A DNA stretch of 64,000 bases from Symbiodinium natans (taxonomy: Eukaryota; Sar; Dinophyceae; Suessiales; Symbiodiniaceae), in contig CAJNDS010002109.1 in the NCBI GenBank assembly GCA_905221605.1, positions 596,168 to 660,167 of the forward strand, written 5' to 3'. The notes under the pieces are model-generated. The model saw only the letters and a program-made list of their open reading frames with translations. It was not told the DNA's origin and made no database searches. A program made the translations under genes and the position numbers. Each line of letters begins with the position of its first letter. The stretch's first letter is position 1. Shown here one piece after another: positions 17,338 through 25,885 of this stretch.

Positions 17338-17982
17338 ATGCCACGGTGTAAAATAGACTATTCAAACACTCATTTCTATAAAATTGTATGCAAGGACTAT
17401 AATATTTACGATATATATGTAGGACACACTACAGATTTTACAACAAGAAAGAATTGTCATAAACGAGTTTGTAGTAATCCTAATAGCAAAAATTATAACT
17501 TACCATTATACAAATTCATAAGAGATAATCAGGGGTGGGACAACTTTGATATGATATTAATTGAGACCAAGTGCTTAAATAATTCGTTAGAAGCAACAAA
17601 GAGAGAAAGGGAAATTATTGAGGAACTAAAACCAAGTCTGAATAAATTAATGCCATTCAGAACAGATGAAGAAAAAAAGGAGATGAAAGACAAGTGGGTA
17701 GAGGAAAACAAGGACAGAATACAAGAATATAAACACAACTGGCATTATGAAAACCGAGACAGACTATGTAGCGAGAAGAAAGCAAAATATCAACAAAACA
17801 GGGACGAAATCATAGCAAAAAACAAAAAATACTACCAAGAAAACATTGAGGAAAGGCGTGAAGCACGAAATAGAAAATTTATCTGTAAATGTGGTGATAT
17901 ATACACATATTCAAACAAACGAAGACATGAAAGAAGCAACAAACATCAAGACTATCTTAAAACATTAGAACCAGTTGATTAA
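17338..17982 (+). CDS. GIY-YIG nuclease with charged linker and zinc-finger tail, 214 aa
   Basis: N-terminal GIY-YIG nuclease domain: FYKIV at 13-17, IYVGHTTDF at 26-34 with R37, and a helix LEATKREREII carrying the expected acidic residue. After about residue 105 come charged repeats of the YYQEN/EERREAR type. The C-terminus is a zinc-finger-like FICKCGDIYTYSN...H..H segment (180-207). Paralogue of 20815-21612, and the linker plus finger resemble the protein at 28003-28380. It lies directly after the packaging ATPase. Role could be homing, resolving replication intermediates, or degrading host or rival DNA; not decided by sequence. Confidence 0.9.
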   Translation: MPRCKIDYSNTHFYKIVCKDYNIYDIYVGHTTDFTTRKNCHKRVCSNPNSKNYNLPLYKFIRDNQGWDNFDMILIETKCLNNSLEATKREREIIEELKPSLNKLMPFRTDEEKKEMKDKWVEENKDRIQEYKHNWHYENRDRLCSEKKAKYQQNRDEIIAKNKKYYQENIEERREARNRKFICKCGDIYTYSNKRRHERSNKHQDYLKTLEPVD

Positions 17983-18010
17983 TAATATTATTTCATAATA
18001 ATATTATTAA
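17979..18010. terminator. Bidirectional terminator hairpin between convergent genes
   Basis: Perfect 14-bp stem (TTAATAATATTATT / complement) with TCAT loop, overlapping the GIY-YIG stop and ending 3 bp before the stop of the convergent small gene. Position between tail-to-tail genes fits a shared transcript end. Confidence 0.7.
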
Positions 18011-18013
18011 TTA

Positions 18014-18223
18014 TCAAATTAATGAGTAATTACACAATGTTAAATTCGGGAGTTTGTAATATATTTTATCGCTTTTAGTTTCTTCGAGATGCTCTACTCT
18101 TTGTATAATATCCTTCAATGTATTGAATAGTAAAATATCAGTTTTAGTTTTTTCATCTATATCAAGTTCTTTTATTTTTTGCATATTTTCAGTGGCAGTA
18201 TTTTTAGATGTTTTAGAACCCAT
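18014..18223 (-). CDS. Small protein with myristoylation-type N-terminus, 69 aa
   Basis: Starts MGSKTSKN, which fits the G2/S6 pattern of N-myristoylation. The body (DEKTKTDILLFNTLKDIIQRVEHLEETK) is a likely amphipathic helix. Sits 26 bp downstream of the fibre gene start region on the same strand, with a TATA-like ATATTAATAT just before the ATG. Unrecognised; membrane association is an inference from the first residues only. Confidence 0.65.
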   Translation of the reverse strand: MGSKTSKNTATENMQKIKELDIDEKTKTDILLFNTLKDIIQRVEHLEETKSDKIYYKLPNLTLCNYSLI

Positions 18224-18249
18224 ATATTAATATATTAGATAAAATATTT

Positions 18250-20775
18250 TCAATCACTATCGTTTTTATTCTTCTTCATCTTATTTACTTCCTTTTTCAA
18301 TTTATCTATTTCGTTCAATGCATGTTGTAAAGCACTCCATAAAATGGGTGTTGTCATTGTATAATCAAACTTTAAATATCCATCTTTGCCTTCTTTAACT
18401 ATATTCTGCCATTCATCTGGCATCTTCTTCGTTTCCATAAAATCATTAGCAATAAAACCACAACACGATTTTCCTTGTTGTCTTTCATCAATAAAACGAT
18501 ATGTTTTCGGAACAATGTATTTAACTAATTCCACTGCCTTTTTTTGATTAAGTTCCTTAATGTCTTTTTTCAATCGTTTATCAGAACTTGGAATTAAAGA
18601 CCCAGTATATTCAATATCACCATTAACGAGAATGCCACTTGGTGAAATTGAAAATACATCATTCGATACTGAAACACTACCAAAATAAAATGCATATTCA
18701 CCACCTGCATCGGTATTTAAAAACTGTATCTGGTCTACGGTGCTTATTGTTTCTTGTGTTATTTCTAAATTATTCATCTTAACTTTACCATCTGTTATTT
18801 TAATTTCCGGTGTCGATGCTTCTAATCCAACTGTTAAATTAATATCACCTAATGTATCACCATTCCTAACAAATAGTTTATATTGTCCATCCAACACTTC
18901 TTTTAATTCGCTACTGTTCTGAAACATAAAACGTCCCCAACTTACAACATCTGCCTCACCAACAATATTACCAATACTATTAAAAGTAAGATTATTTGTA
19001 ACTGCTCTATTTAATGTAATGCCATTAGTATCATTCAATTGAAGACAGATCGTCCCAGTGGTAGGGTCAGTTGTTCTATCAGTTTGAAGACTAAAATTAA
19101 TTTCTTCTGTTGATATTACATTCAATGAATTATTAACGTCTGCTCTTTGAAATATTCTTCCATCAGTGCTTAATAACTGTTGTCCTAAAAATGTTGCGTC
19201 ATTTTCCACTCTCGTTTCGTTAAAATTACTTACACCGCCTACTGTTAAATGATATGAAAAATTATACGCTCTTCCTATTCCTACTGTTGCTGTTGTTGTG
19301 CTTCCAATGCGTAATCTATAATCGCCTCCTGTGTCGTGTAAAATCATTTCCGTTCCGTTTGCTGGATTACTCGGGTTCATACATCTAAAATTTCTGTTCT
19401 TAAATTCAAATACTCCTTGTGTGTCCCTAATTCTTAAATTATAATTAGCATCTCCACTATTTCTAAACATATCAAACCCCGCTGTCGGTAGTAGAATATC
19501 ACCTGTTGAATTTGTTAAATCTAAATTACCTCTAAAATCTGTATCTTTATAAAAAACTGTTTTACTATTTGCTTTATCACATTCTAAATGTGTATTAGTA
19601 TCTCCATCTGTTGCTGTTCCTGTCATTAATCTTAAAGCGTCTTCATCAGTTCTAATATCCAGCGATGTATTAACTTTCGTAGCATTTACATATCTGTCTA
19701 ATGTTGTGTTCGCATCCGTAAATTCCATTAAACCATTTACTCTTAAATTTTGTCTAACGATAGCACTATCAACAACATCTAATGTATATCCGCCTGTTAA
19801 TGTATTTGCTCCTGTATCTACTAACAATGAATGCGATTTAACATATTGATTAGCATTGCTATTTAAATTTAAAATTCTCCCTGCATCACCAACTGAATTA
19901 TAACAATCTATACTGTCATTATTAAAGGTAAAATAATTATCAGTGTTCCGAACCGTAAAAGATAAATTAGCATCTGCTGTATTTTCTACTACTAGACCAC
20001 CTGTCGGCGTTTCTATCTTTCCTGACATTTTATAACCTGCATTATTATTTGTTAAATCTAATTGTTTAATAGCATCATCTGATGTATTATTACAAAATAT
20101 TTTATCGCCTTGTAAAGTTATATAACTCGTTGCATTTTTAAACTCTGCGAGGACTTTATCTCCTCCTCCCGTTTGATTACTAAAAGTTAGTCCCGCTACT
20201 GGACTTATATTTACTGTTGAATTATTTAACGTTAAACCACTATGAATAATGGTCGGGGCTGAACAATCAATAATAGGATTGGCACTAAATCTATCGGTAA
20301 AATCACTTAATGGAACTCTTAAAGAAAGTAAATTATCAATTTCTGTATCAGTGTAGCCTCCGCCACCAATATTAGCATCGATATATGTTTTATCATAATA
20401 ATTCGCTTGTGTTTGTGTTATATTGTAATAATTAGTTGATAAATTCGTGTCTATTTGTGTTTGTGTATAGTAATTAGTAAAGGTCGTGTCTATTTCTGCT
20501 TTATTGTAAAAATTCGTTGTTAGCGTGGCGTTTGTTTGGTAGTCTGTGTTTAACAAATGTGTTATTGAACTAATATTCTGGAAGTTTTGAAGTTGTTTCG
20601 TGTTTAAAACTGCTATATCTGCTGTATTTGTTGCTATATTAGAAGTATTAGCCGAGTTAGTGTTTTCTACTTCTGTTTTGGTGGCGTACTGATCGCTTAT
20701 TTCAGTTGCCCCTGTTGAAAAAATTTTGTAAATTTCGTTCGCGTAAAGCGTGGTTAAGTTGTTTATAGAAGCCAT
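18250..20775 (-). CDS. Fibre / spike protein with C-terminal peptidase S74 chaperone domain, 841 aa
   Basis: Phage-tail-fibre-like protein. Residues about 30-60 are coiled-coil-like (TKTEVENTNSANTSNIATNT). Then come repeated Y-Y-x-K/Q-x-x-I-D units (FYNKAEID 89-96, YYTQTQID 102-109, YYDKTYID 126-133, YTDTEID 141-147). A long Asn/Thr/Asp-rich beta-like shaft runs to about 720. The C-terminus is a peptidase S74 intramolecular chaperone: SSDKRLKKDI (730-739) with the expected Ser-Asp-x-Arg-x-Lys, CCGFIANDF (772-780) and a final helix. In phages this domain trimerises the fibre and then cuts itself off. Likely the receptor-binding spike of the particle. Start ATG is preceded by an AT-rich hairpin. 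Confidence 0.88.
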   Translation of the reverse strand: MASINNLTTLYANEIYKIFSTGATEISDQYATKTEVENTNSANTSNIATNTADIAVLNTKQLQNFQNISSITHLLNTDYQTNATLTTNFYNKAEIDTTFTNYYTQTQIDTNLSTNYYNITQTQANYYDKTYIDANIGGGGYTDTEIDNLLSLRVPLSDFTDRFSANPIIDCSAPTIIHSGLTLNNSTVNISPVAGLTFSNQTGGGDKVLAEFKNATSYITLQGDKIFCNNTSDDAIKQLDLTNNNAGYKMSGKIETPTGGLVVENTADANLSFTVRNTDNYFTFNNDSIDCYNSVGDAGRILNLNSNANQYVKSHSLLVDTGANTLTGGYTLDVVDSAIVRQNLRVNGLMEFTDANTTLDRYVNATKVNTSLDIRTDEDALRLMTGTATDGDTNTHLECDKANSKTVFYKDTDFRGNLDLTNSTGDILLPTAGFDMFRNSGDANYNLRIRDTQGVFEFKNRNFRCMNPSNPANGTEMILHDTGGDYRLRIGSTTTATVGIGRAYNFSYHLTVGGVSNFNETRVENDATFLGQQLLSTDGRIFQRADVNNSLNVISTEEINFSLQTDRTTDPTTGTICLQLNDTNGITLNRAVTNNLTFNSIGNIVGEADVVSWGRFMFQNSSELKEVLDGQYKLFVRNGDTLGDINLTVGLEASTPEIKITDGKVKMNNLEITQETISTVDQIQFLNTDAGGEYAFYFGSVSVSNDVFSISPSGILVNGDIEYTGSLIPSSDKRLKKDIKELNQKKAVELVKYIVPKTYRFIDERQQGKSCCGFIANDFMETKKMPDEWQNIVKEGKDGYLKFDYTMTTPILWSALQHALNEIDKLKKEVNKMKKNKNDSD

Positions 20776-20809
20776 TATTAAATTAAGTAGATTTTATTTA
20801 ATTTAATAA
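20775..20809. terminator. Hairpin between GIY-YIG stop and fibre start
   Basis: Twelve-bp perfect stem TTATTAAATTAA / TTAATTTAATAA around an 11-nt loop, filling the 39-bp gap. Probably ends the GIY-YIG transcript just before the fibre gene. Confidence 0.55.
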
Positions 20810-20814
20810 TGTTT

Positions 20815-21612
20815 TTATTTTTGTTCTTCTACCTTCTTCTGTTGAAGTTTCTCTCGTCTCTTTCTGTTTATTTCTTCTTTATTCGCTTCATAATATGCTT
20901 TCTTCTGTTGTTTATAATACTCTTTTTTACTTTCTACACATTTCTTTTTTCGCTCTGCTATTGCTTCTTTGTTATTCTCTCTGTATAGTTTCTGGTATTC
21001 ATCCATTTTGTCTTTATTATTGTAATAATATTCTTTATGTTGCTCTCGCCTCGCTTCTATGTTGTCGTGGTAGTTTTGTTTGCTCTTTTCTTTAATGTAG
21101 TCTTTATTGTCTTGATAATGCTGTTTTTTGTATTCTTGTATTTGTTCCTTATGTTCCTCGCGGTATTCTTTACAATCCTGTAAAATTTTCTCTTTGTTGT
21201 TTTCGTAATACTCCTTCTTTTTTTGTAAGTAGTGCTCCTTCTTGTTTTCATAACATTGTTTCTTTTGTTCTACTGCTTCTTCGCGTGTTATAAATGGTCG
21301 CACTGTATTTAATGTTGCTCCTAGTTGTTCTATGTATTCTCTTTCTCTTCTTCTTGCTTCCAACGAGTTATTACAATTTTCAGTATTAATTAAAACCATA
21401 TCAAAATTTTCAAATCCTCCATTTTCACGAATAAATTGATAAACTGGCATATTGCGGTTGCGATCGTTAGGATTATTACAATTCCCCTTATGCTTGGATT
21501 TACGCTTTATAAAATCAGTTGTATGACCGACATAACAATCTGCTATATTAGTATCCTTACATACGATTTTATAGAAGTGTGTATTACTATATTCGATAGG
21601 TTTTCTTGGCAT
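20815..21612 (-). CDS. GIY-YIG nuclease with long charged repeat tail, 265 aa
   Basis: The first about 100 residues are closely similar to the 214-aa nuclease at 17338 (shared NTHFYKIVCKD, YVGHTTDF, RKxxHK). The rest is a run of about 12-14-residue charged units (YYENNKEKI, YYNNKDKMDEY, NNKEAIAERKK and so on), rich in Lys, Glu, Tyr and Asn, without the terminal zinc finger of the paralogue. The start is preceded by a TATA-like run ending TATAATATATT. It sits between capsid and fibre genes, a place where a nuclease gene could have been inserted selfishly. Charged units probably form a long helix. Confidence 0.88.
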   Translation of the reverse strand: MPRKPIEYSNTHFYKIVCKDTNIADCYVGHTTDFIKRKSKHKGNCNNPNDRNRNMPVYQFIRENGGFENFDMVLINTENCNNSLEARRREREYIEQLGATLNTVRPFITREEAVEQKKQCYENKKEHYLQKKKEYYENNKEKILQDCKEYREEHKEQIQEYKKQHYQDNKDYIKEKSKQNYHDNIEARREQHKEYYYNNKDKMDEYQKLYRENNKEAIAERKKKCVESKKEYYKQQKKAYYEANKEEINRKRREKLQQKKVEEQK

Positions 21613-21686
21613 AATATATTATATAATCTTATAATATGATATTTCTTTATATCATTTTATAAGTTACTTTTCAATACAGTTACAAA

Positions 21687-23153
21687 TTAATCTAAAACCG
21701 TGCTGGCACTTTCGCTTAATTCGAAGACGTGCTCACTTATAAGGGTGACATAAACTTGCTCCACTCCGAGGGCAAAGGTTTGATTTGCCCCTTTGAGTTT
21801 AAAAGTCAATAAGGAACCCATTTTAGTATTAGAACCGGTAAAATTCATATCAGGTTGCTTATCGAAATTTATTCCACCAATAAACTTATCGTTAGCGTAT
21901 CTGTAAATGTCAATTGAAAAACCGTCATAAAACGGAGACATAACATTAACGGCACGACGTAGAAAATACATTGCTTCGGCTAAACTTTCTACCGCTTGTT
22001 CGGGGAACTTTTTATTCGCGATCTGAACATAATATGAAATTTGTTTGGTGCTGTCAATCACACCTTCTAAATTATCAATTGACGCCGACATAGGATGATA
22101 AAACCATGTCCATTTTTTCTTCGCAAAATTTGCCGCCGTGTTATTGTTATCAATCTGTGAATTGGAAAGGGTAAAGAACATTTGTGATAATCGTGTTGAA
22201 GACTTAACAATATTCATATTGATTTCGGTATTTCCTGCCGCGAAAGATTGTGAAAAACTGTGATAGGCTGGATAAACCATACGAAGCCGACCCCCTTTCA
22301 ATAAATGCGAAACCACGTTATTATTGACGGAATTGTCGACTGTGATTAATTCGCATCGAAGGATACAATTTTGAATTGCCCACGAGGTAGTTGTGTTTCT
22401 TGTGGTAAAATATAAACCATTAACATCGTCTTCTGCCTGTGTTCCTGCTACCGGCGTAGCCGGATTGATTACCGGTTCTTGTGCATCGGAACAAATTTCA
22501 AAAATAAATTCTAACGGACAATATCGAATAGGAGGATAATACCCAGATTGAACGAACCCGCAACATGGCTTATGTCCCATCCGAACGAATTTACCTTGCT
22601 CAATTCCTGTCGTGTTAGCTCTTGTAAGTTTTGGTAAAACAATTCCTCTATCATTTCTACCAGTAGTAGCGACGGCATCGTGTCCTTCAATTGCAAATGC
22701 ATAAAGTCTATTAATTCGGCTGTCGTATCGTGTTAAACAACCTTCTTGGATGTCGTCTAAATTTCTTACTTCTTCACTTTTAAAAGATTTCATTTCTTCG
22801 CATACTAAATTATAGTTGTCAATGTCGTTAATCTGTTGCCCTGCCGCATTGCATCTATAACGAGTGAAAAAGGCGTGGCTTTCACCTAATGGTCTTAAAT
22901 ATTCTCCTGCCGTGGTTGATGTATTCACAACATCAAAAAATAAGCAAATGCTGGACATATCGATGTAATTGTTGTCTTCTCCCGTGATCACAAATTTAAT
23001 ATATTTATTACCATTATTTGAACTAAAAATATTTCCGGATACACTAGGGAAATGAACCTGCTTACGATCGGTGATATACGCGGCACTTTCGGGAAGTCCG
23101 AACTGTAACGAGTTTATCATATTATCCTGTGTTTCAGCAATAACTAAATCCAT
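21687..23153 (-). CDS. Major capsid protein, double jelly-roll, 488 aa
   Basis: Called as the DJR major capsid protein from its length, position beside penton and lipase genes, and blocks resembling MCPs of Polinton-like viruses: VHFPSVSGN, YIKFVITGEDNNYIDM, a PPIRYCPLEFIFEI strand pair, IQNCILRCELITVDN, and a late VYPAYHSFSQSF to NIVKSSTRLSQMFFTL region. No signal peptide or membrane segment. Composition is less AT-biased than its neighbours, as often seen for capsid genes. A second ATG lies nearby (M12) but the first gives the fuller N-terminus. Structure prediction would decide the fold. Confidence 0.87.
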   Translation of the reverse strand: MDLVIAETQDNMINSLQFGLPESAAYITDRKQVHFPSVSGNIFSSNNGNKYIKFVITGEDNNYIDMSSICLFFDVVNTSTTAGEYLRPLGESHAFFTRYRCNAAGQQINDIDNYNLVCEEMKSFKSEEVRNLDDIQEGCLTRYDSRINRLYAFAIEGHDAVATTGRNDRGIVLPKLTRANTTGIEQGKFVRMGHKPCCGFVQSGYYPPIRYCPLEFIFEICSDAQEPVINPATPVAGTQAEDDVNGLYFTTRNTTTSWAIQNCILRCELITVDNSVNNNVVSHLLKGGRLRMVYPAYHSFSQSFAAGNTEINMNIVKSSTRLSQMFFTLSNSQIDNNNTAANFAKKKWTWFYHPMSASIDNLEGVIDSTKQISYYVQIANKKFPEQAVESLAEAMYFLRRAVNVMSPFYDGFSIDIYRYANDKFIGGINFDKQPDMNFTGSNTKMGSLLTFKLKGANQTFALGVEQVYVTLISEHVFELSESASTVLD

Positions 23154-23163
23154 AACTTATATA

Positions 23164-23412
23164 TTATTTATTAGATTTTTTATTATTAATATTATTATAT
23201 TTTTTATGTGAATTTAAATTGTTAATATTTTTTGAAATTGGTTTTTCTAATTGCGGTTGTGATACTGCCGTTGCATCGGCTTCAACAATTCCCCTAATAG
23301 TTTCATAAGATGAATTGTTGATGCTTTTCGTAAGCTTGTTTTTAAATTGGACGTTTTCGGGGGCTTTTCCTATTCGTGTTTGTTCCTTTGGTTTCCTGAC
23401 CTTATTAAGCAT
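23164..23412 (-). CDS. Small basic hypothetical protein, 82 aa
   Basis: Unrecognised Asn/Lys-rich protein (NKVRKPKEQTRIGKAPENVQ near the start, poly-Asn/Lys end). I prefer the ATG at 23412, preceded by CAATATAATATA, over the one at 23445, which would overlap the lipase gene by 10 bp. Placed between lipase and major capsid, 10 bp before the latter, so probably a small virion or assembly protein (context only). Confidence 0.6.
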   Translation of the reverse strand: MLNKVRKPKEQTRIGKAPENVQFKNKLTKSINNSSYETIRGIVEADATAVSQPQLEKPISKNINNLNSHKKYNNINNKKSNK

Positions 23413-23435
23413 TATATTATATTGTTTTAGATAAT

Positions 23436-23987
23436 TCAGAACCATCCTTGTTCAGGGATCGTTTCATCAATGTTTAATAGTTCGTCTATGTCATGATTTT
23501 TTACAGGATTGAATGAATTTGTGTTATAATTAATTGCTCCACTATCAAGACTACTAACAATATCGCCAGTTTTTCTAAATCGCTTATGCTGTTCTGTCGG
23601 TTTATCTAAACCAAAAATAGGTGCAATCAAACTTATTACGGGTGCGTCATAAGTTCTCGTTTTATAATGTTTGTCCTTGAACTCTTTGTTTAACTCTAAA
23701 ACAACACTGCCGCCCATACTGTGCCCTAATAGCGTATCCACTTGCGGATTTTCCATTAATACTCGCCTAGCTTCTTTGTAGCGATCCATGTCTCTAATTC
23801 CACCAGTTTTTAATTTCGTAAAATTTTGTTGCCAATCTCTCGCTGATGTTGTTCCTCCAACATACATTTTATTTCCTTTAACAAAAATTTTATTATCGCG
23901 ATCGTAAGCATATTTAATACCCTGTGAATTTGAAATTTTACCGTTACTTTCTAGCATCGTATTTAGTTGCGATTGTATTTTTGACAT
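23436..23987 (-). CDS. Lipase-like alpha/beta hydrolase, 183 aa
   Basis: Nucleophile elbow GHSMGG with Ser90 (88-93), a following Asp142 in RKTGDIVSS and His165 in VKNHDIDEL complete a class-3-lipase-like triad. An oxyanion strand KMYVGGTTSARDW is at 40-52. Short for a lipase and without signal peptide, as for the lipases I recall from Polinton-like viruses and virophages, where they may help membrane escape. It heads the minus block lipase, small protein, MCP. The start lies 53 bp from the divergent penton gene. Confidence 0.87.
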   Translation of the reverse strand: MSKIQSQLNTMLESNGKISNSQGIKYAYDRDNKIFVKGNKMYVGGTTSARDWQQNFTKLKTGGIRDMDRYKEARRVLMENPQVDTLLGHSMGGSVVLELNKEFKDKHYKTRTYDAPVISLIAPIFGLDKPTEQHKRFRKTGDIVSSLDSGAINYNTNSFNPVKNHDIDELLNIDETIPEQGWF

Positions 23988-24040
23988 TATATAAAAAAGA
24001 TTATAAATTATTTATATCAATTATATTATATATCAATATT
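23988..24040. promoter_or_regulatory. Divergent promoter between lipase and penton genes
   Basis: 53 bp of almost pure AT with TTATATTATATATCAATATT before the plus-strand ATG and TATAATCTTTTTTATATA-like sequence toward the lipase. It separates the two structural-gene blocks. Confidence 0.5.
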
Positions 24041-24910
24041 ATGAGTATCAGACCATTGACGTATAAAAAAGTTTATGTAAATTCAAAATACCGCACTTCA
24101 AACAGCCGAGGAATAAGCGACTTTCAAATTGAATTAAGGGAGACCTTTGAAATACCCGACGGAACTATTATGCAAGTTCACGAGCTAGCCATTCCGAATA
24201 CGTGGTATTCAATAAACTCAAATAATCAAAATCTATATTTTAGACATCAAATCATCGCACCAGCTACACCGCAAGGCATAACGTATAGGCGTATTGAAAT
24301 ACCAGTCGGAAATTACTCACCTCCGGAATTAGCAAATGCAATTCAGACACAACTGAATTTTTTCTTTGATAGTGGCGGTCGGTCAAATTCCTATACCGTC
24401 ACATACAACACGATATCAAATAAGATGACGGTATCCTCAAATTATACAGAGGTGCTTTTTATTCCCTTAACTGATGCCGACATTCCATCTTTCGTAGGTT
24501 CGTTTTCCAACAGTGTAGATCTGAATAATTTGAACTCTATAAATGAGGTATTAAGTTTTAACGTTACAGTAGGCGATAGTTTCACTTCATCGGCTCCATG
24601 GACAACGGGTTTTATTAAACTTCTCCATCACCAAGACCTATACATATCATGCCCAGAACTGTCAAATAATAATTTTCATAGTCCTTCGTCTTTTTCAAAT
24701 GCGATCGTAAAAAAAGTTCCTGTCAATGCTTCCTTCGCAGGTATTATAAATGATCCCTACGGCGTTACAGATTACGATTATGTTAATGTCTCGCGTCGTT
24801 CAATAAGGCGACTAACTTTTAGAATAACTGATGAAACGGGCAACCTTATCGACTTCAACGGCGTCGATCTCAGTTTTAGCCTCCTCTTCCATAATAGCGA
24901 TGCTACATGA
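24041..24910 (+). CDS. Penton-type minor capsid protein, 289 aa
   Basis: The N-terminal pattern matches penton/minor capsid proteins of Polinton-like viruses: YKKVYVNSKYRTSNSRGISDF, then FEIPDGTIMQVHELAIPNTWYSI, NNQNLYFRHQ, and a later IPVGNYSPPELANAIQ followed by YTVTYNTISNKMTV. This is the single-jelly-roll vertex protein. I start at the ATG at 24041, preceded by ATATATCAATATT; the longer frame from 23924 would run through the lipase gene start and add an implausible hydrophobic leader. First gene of the right-hand plus-strand structural block. Confidence 0.87.
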   Translation: MSIRPLTYKKVYVNSKYRTSNSRGISDFQIELRETFEIPDGTIMQVHELAIPNTWYSINSNNQNLYFRHQIIAPATPQGITYRRIEIPVGNYSPPELANAIQTQLNFFFDSGGRSNSYTVTYNTISNKMTVSSNYTEVLFIPLTDADIPSFVGSFSNSVDLNNLNSINEVLSFNVTVGDSFTSSAPWTTGFIKLLHHQDLYISCPELSNNNFHSPSSFSNAIVKKVPVNASFAGIINDPYGVTDYDYVNVSRRSIRRLTFRITDETGNLIDFNGVDLSFSLLFHNSDAT

Positions 24911-24943
24911 AACGTAATAGAAAATATATAGAACAATATATAT

Positions 24944-25513
24944 ATGACAGATCAAAGCTCGGAAATTGTAGCAGTCAATGATGAACCTGAAAACGAAGCA
25001 ACCGAAGCGCAACCTGAAACCGAAGCACCAATGCCTGAACCAGAAAAGGAAGAACCTAAACGAGTTAAAATTCGTGACGTTGTAAAAGAACCTGCTGAAT
25101 GTAAGGACTGTAAAAAAACGATGACTATAAAAACGTTGAGATATACCCATCCTGAAAAATGCGAAAAGAAACCAAGTAATATTATTGATAAACCAGTAAA
25201 AAGACAAGCACCTAGAACCAAAGCAAAAATAAACGTTGAACCTCTCGCACCGGAACATAATGAAAATAATTCAGTGGCACCACCACAATATCAAGAACAA
25301 CAACCGCCTGTTACAAAAGCAATTCCGCCAGTGCCAACTGTGCCAACTGTGCCACAACGTCAATTTTCAAATCCTTATGCAAATTTAACGCAACAACAAT
25401 TATTGCAATTACAAATGAAATCAATGAACGCCGAAATTTTGAGAAGAAGACAGGAAAAATCTGAAAATATGTGTAAAGCCATGTTTCAATCAAGAAGTAA
25501 AAAATCTAAATAA
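24944..25513 (+). CDS. Zinc-knuckle, Pro/Glu-rich virion-type protein, 189 aa
   Basis: The first 40 residues are acidic and Pro/Glu-rich. A C2HC zinc motif follows: C53-x2-C56-x12-H69-x3-C73 within ECKDCKKTMTIKTLRYTHPEKC. I recall similar C..C..TLRYTHP..C motifs in proteins next to capsid genes of Polinton-like viruses (memory only). A Gln/Pro-rich stretch (about 105-150) and a helical end (ILRRRQEKSENMCKAMFQSR) complete it. 33 bp after the penton gene, 12 bp before the next, so operon-like spacing. Confidence 0.75.
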   Translation: MTDQSSEIVAVNDEPENEATEAQPETEAPMPEPEKEEPKRVKIRDVVKEPAECKDCKKTMTIKTLRYTHPEKCEKKPSNIIDKPVKRQAPRTKAKINVEPLAPEHNENNSVAPPQYQEQQPPVTKAIPPVPTVPTVPQRQFSNPYANLTQQQLLQLQMKSMNAEILRRRQEKSENMCKAMFQSRSKKSK

Positions 25514-25525
25514 TAATATATACAA

Positions 25526-25867
25526 ATGGTTCTATATAATAGGTTCAAATTTCAGAAAAATAAACGGCAACATAAGAAAAAATCATTAGATAATCCTGTC
25601 GTGAATTCGCCAGAAGATCTGGTATATCGGCAACAAAATATTGATTATCTACTGAATTTGAAAAAGCAATTGGAAGCGAGGGAGGCAAAAGAAAAAAACA
25701 TAGCGTTTAAGCGTAGATTGTTAGAGGGTCAGATGAAAGCAAATTATGAAAGTGAGATGGCAAGATTAAAAGGGGAAATGCATAATCCAAGAATACCCGA
25801 GACTTCTCTGGAACATTTGAGAAAAAGGTATGACACATTAAGCGAATTAAGTGAAACAATTTTCTAA
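25526..25867 (+). CDS. Coiled-coil hypothetical protein, 113 aa
   Basis: Basic N-terminus (FKFQKNKRQHKKKS), then a long helix (YLLNLKKQLEAREAKEKNIAFKRRLL onward) ending in a leucine-rich segment. Unrecognised. Sits in the tight structural block between the zinc-knuckle protein and the 465-aa protein, with 12- and 18-bp gaps and a TATA-like run before its ATG. Confidence 0.7.
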   Translation: MVLYNRFKFQKNKRQHKKKSLDNPVVNSPEDLVYRQQNIDYLLNLKKQLEAREAKEKNIAFKRRLLEGQMKANYESEMARLKGEMHNPRIPETSLEHLRKRYDTLSELSETIF

Positions 25868-25885
25868 AACAATATATAAAAAAGA

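Noticed and set aside
23924-24910. Penton gene start at 23924
   Set aside because: Runs through the divergent lipase start; the internal ATG at 24041 has the TATA-like context and matches the family N-terminus.
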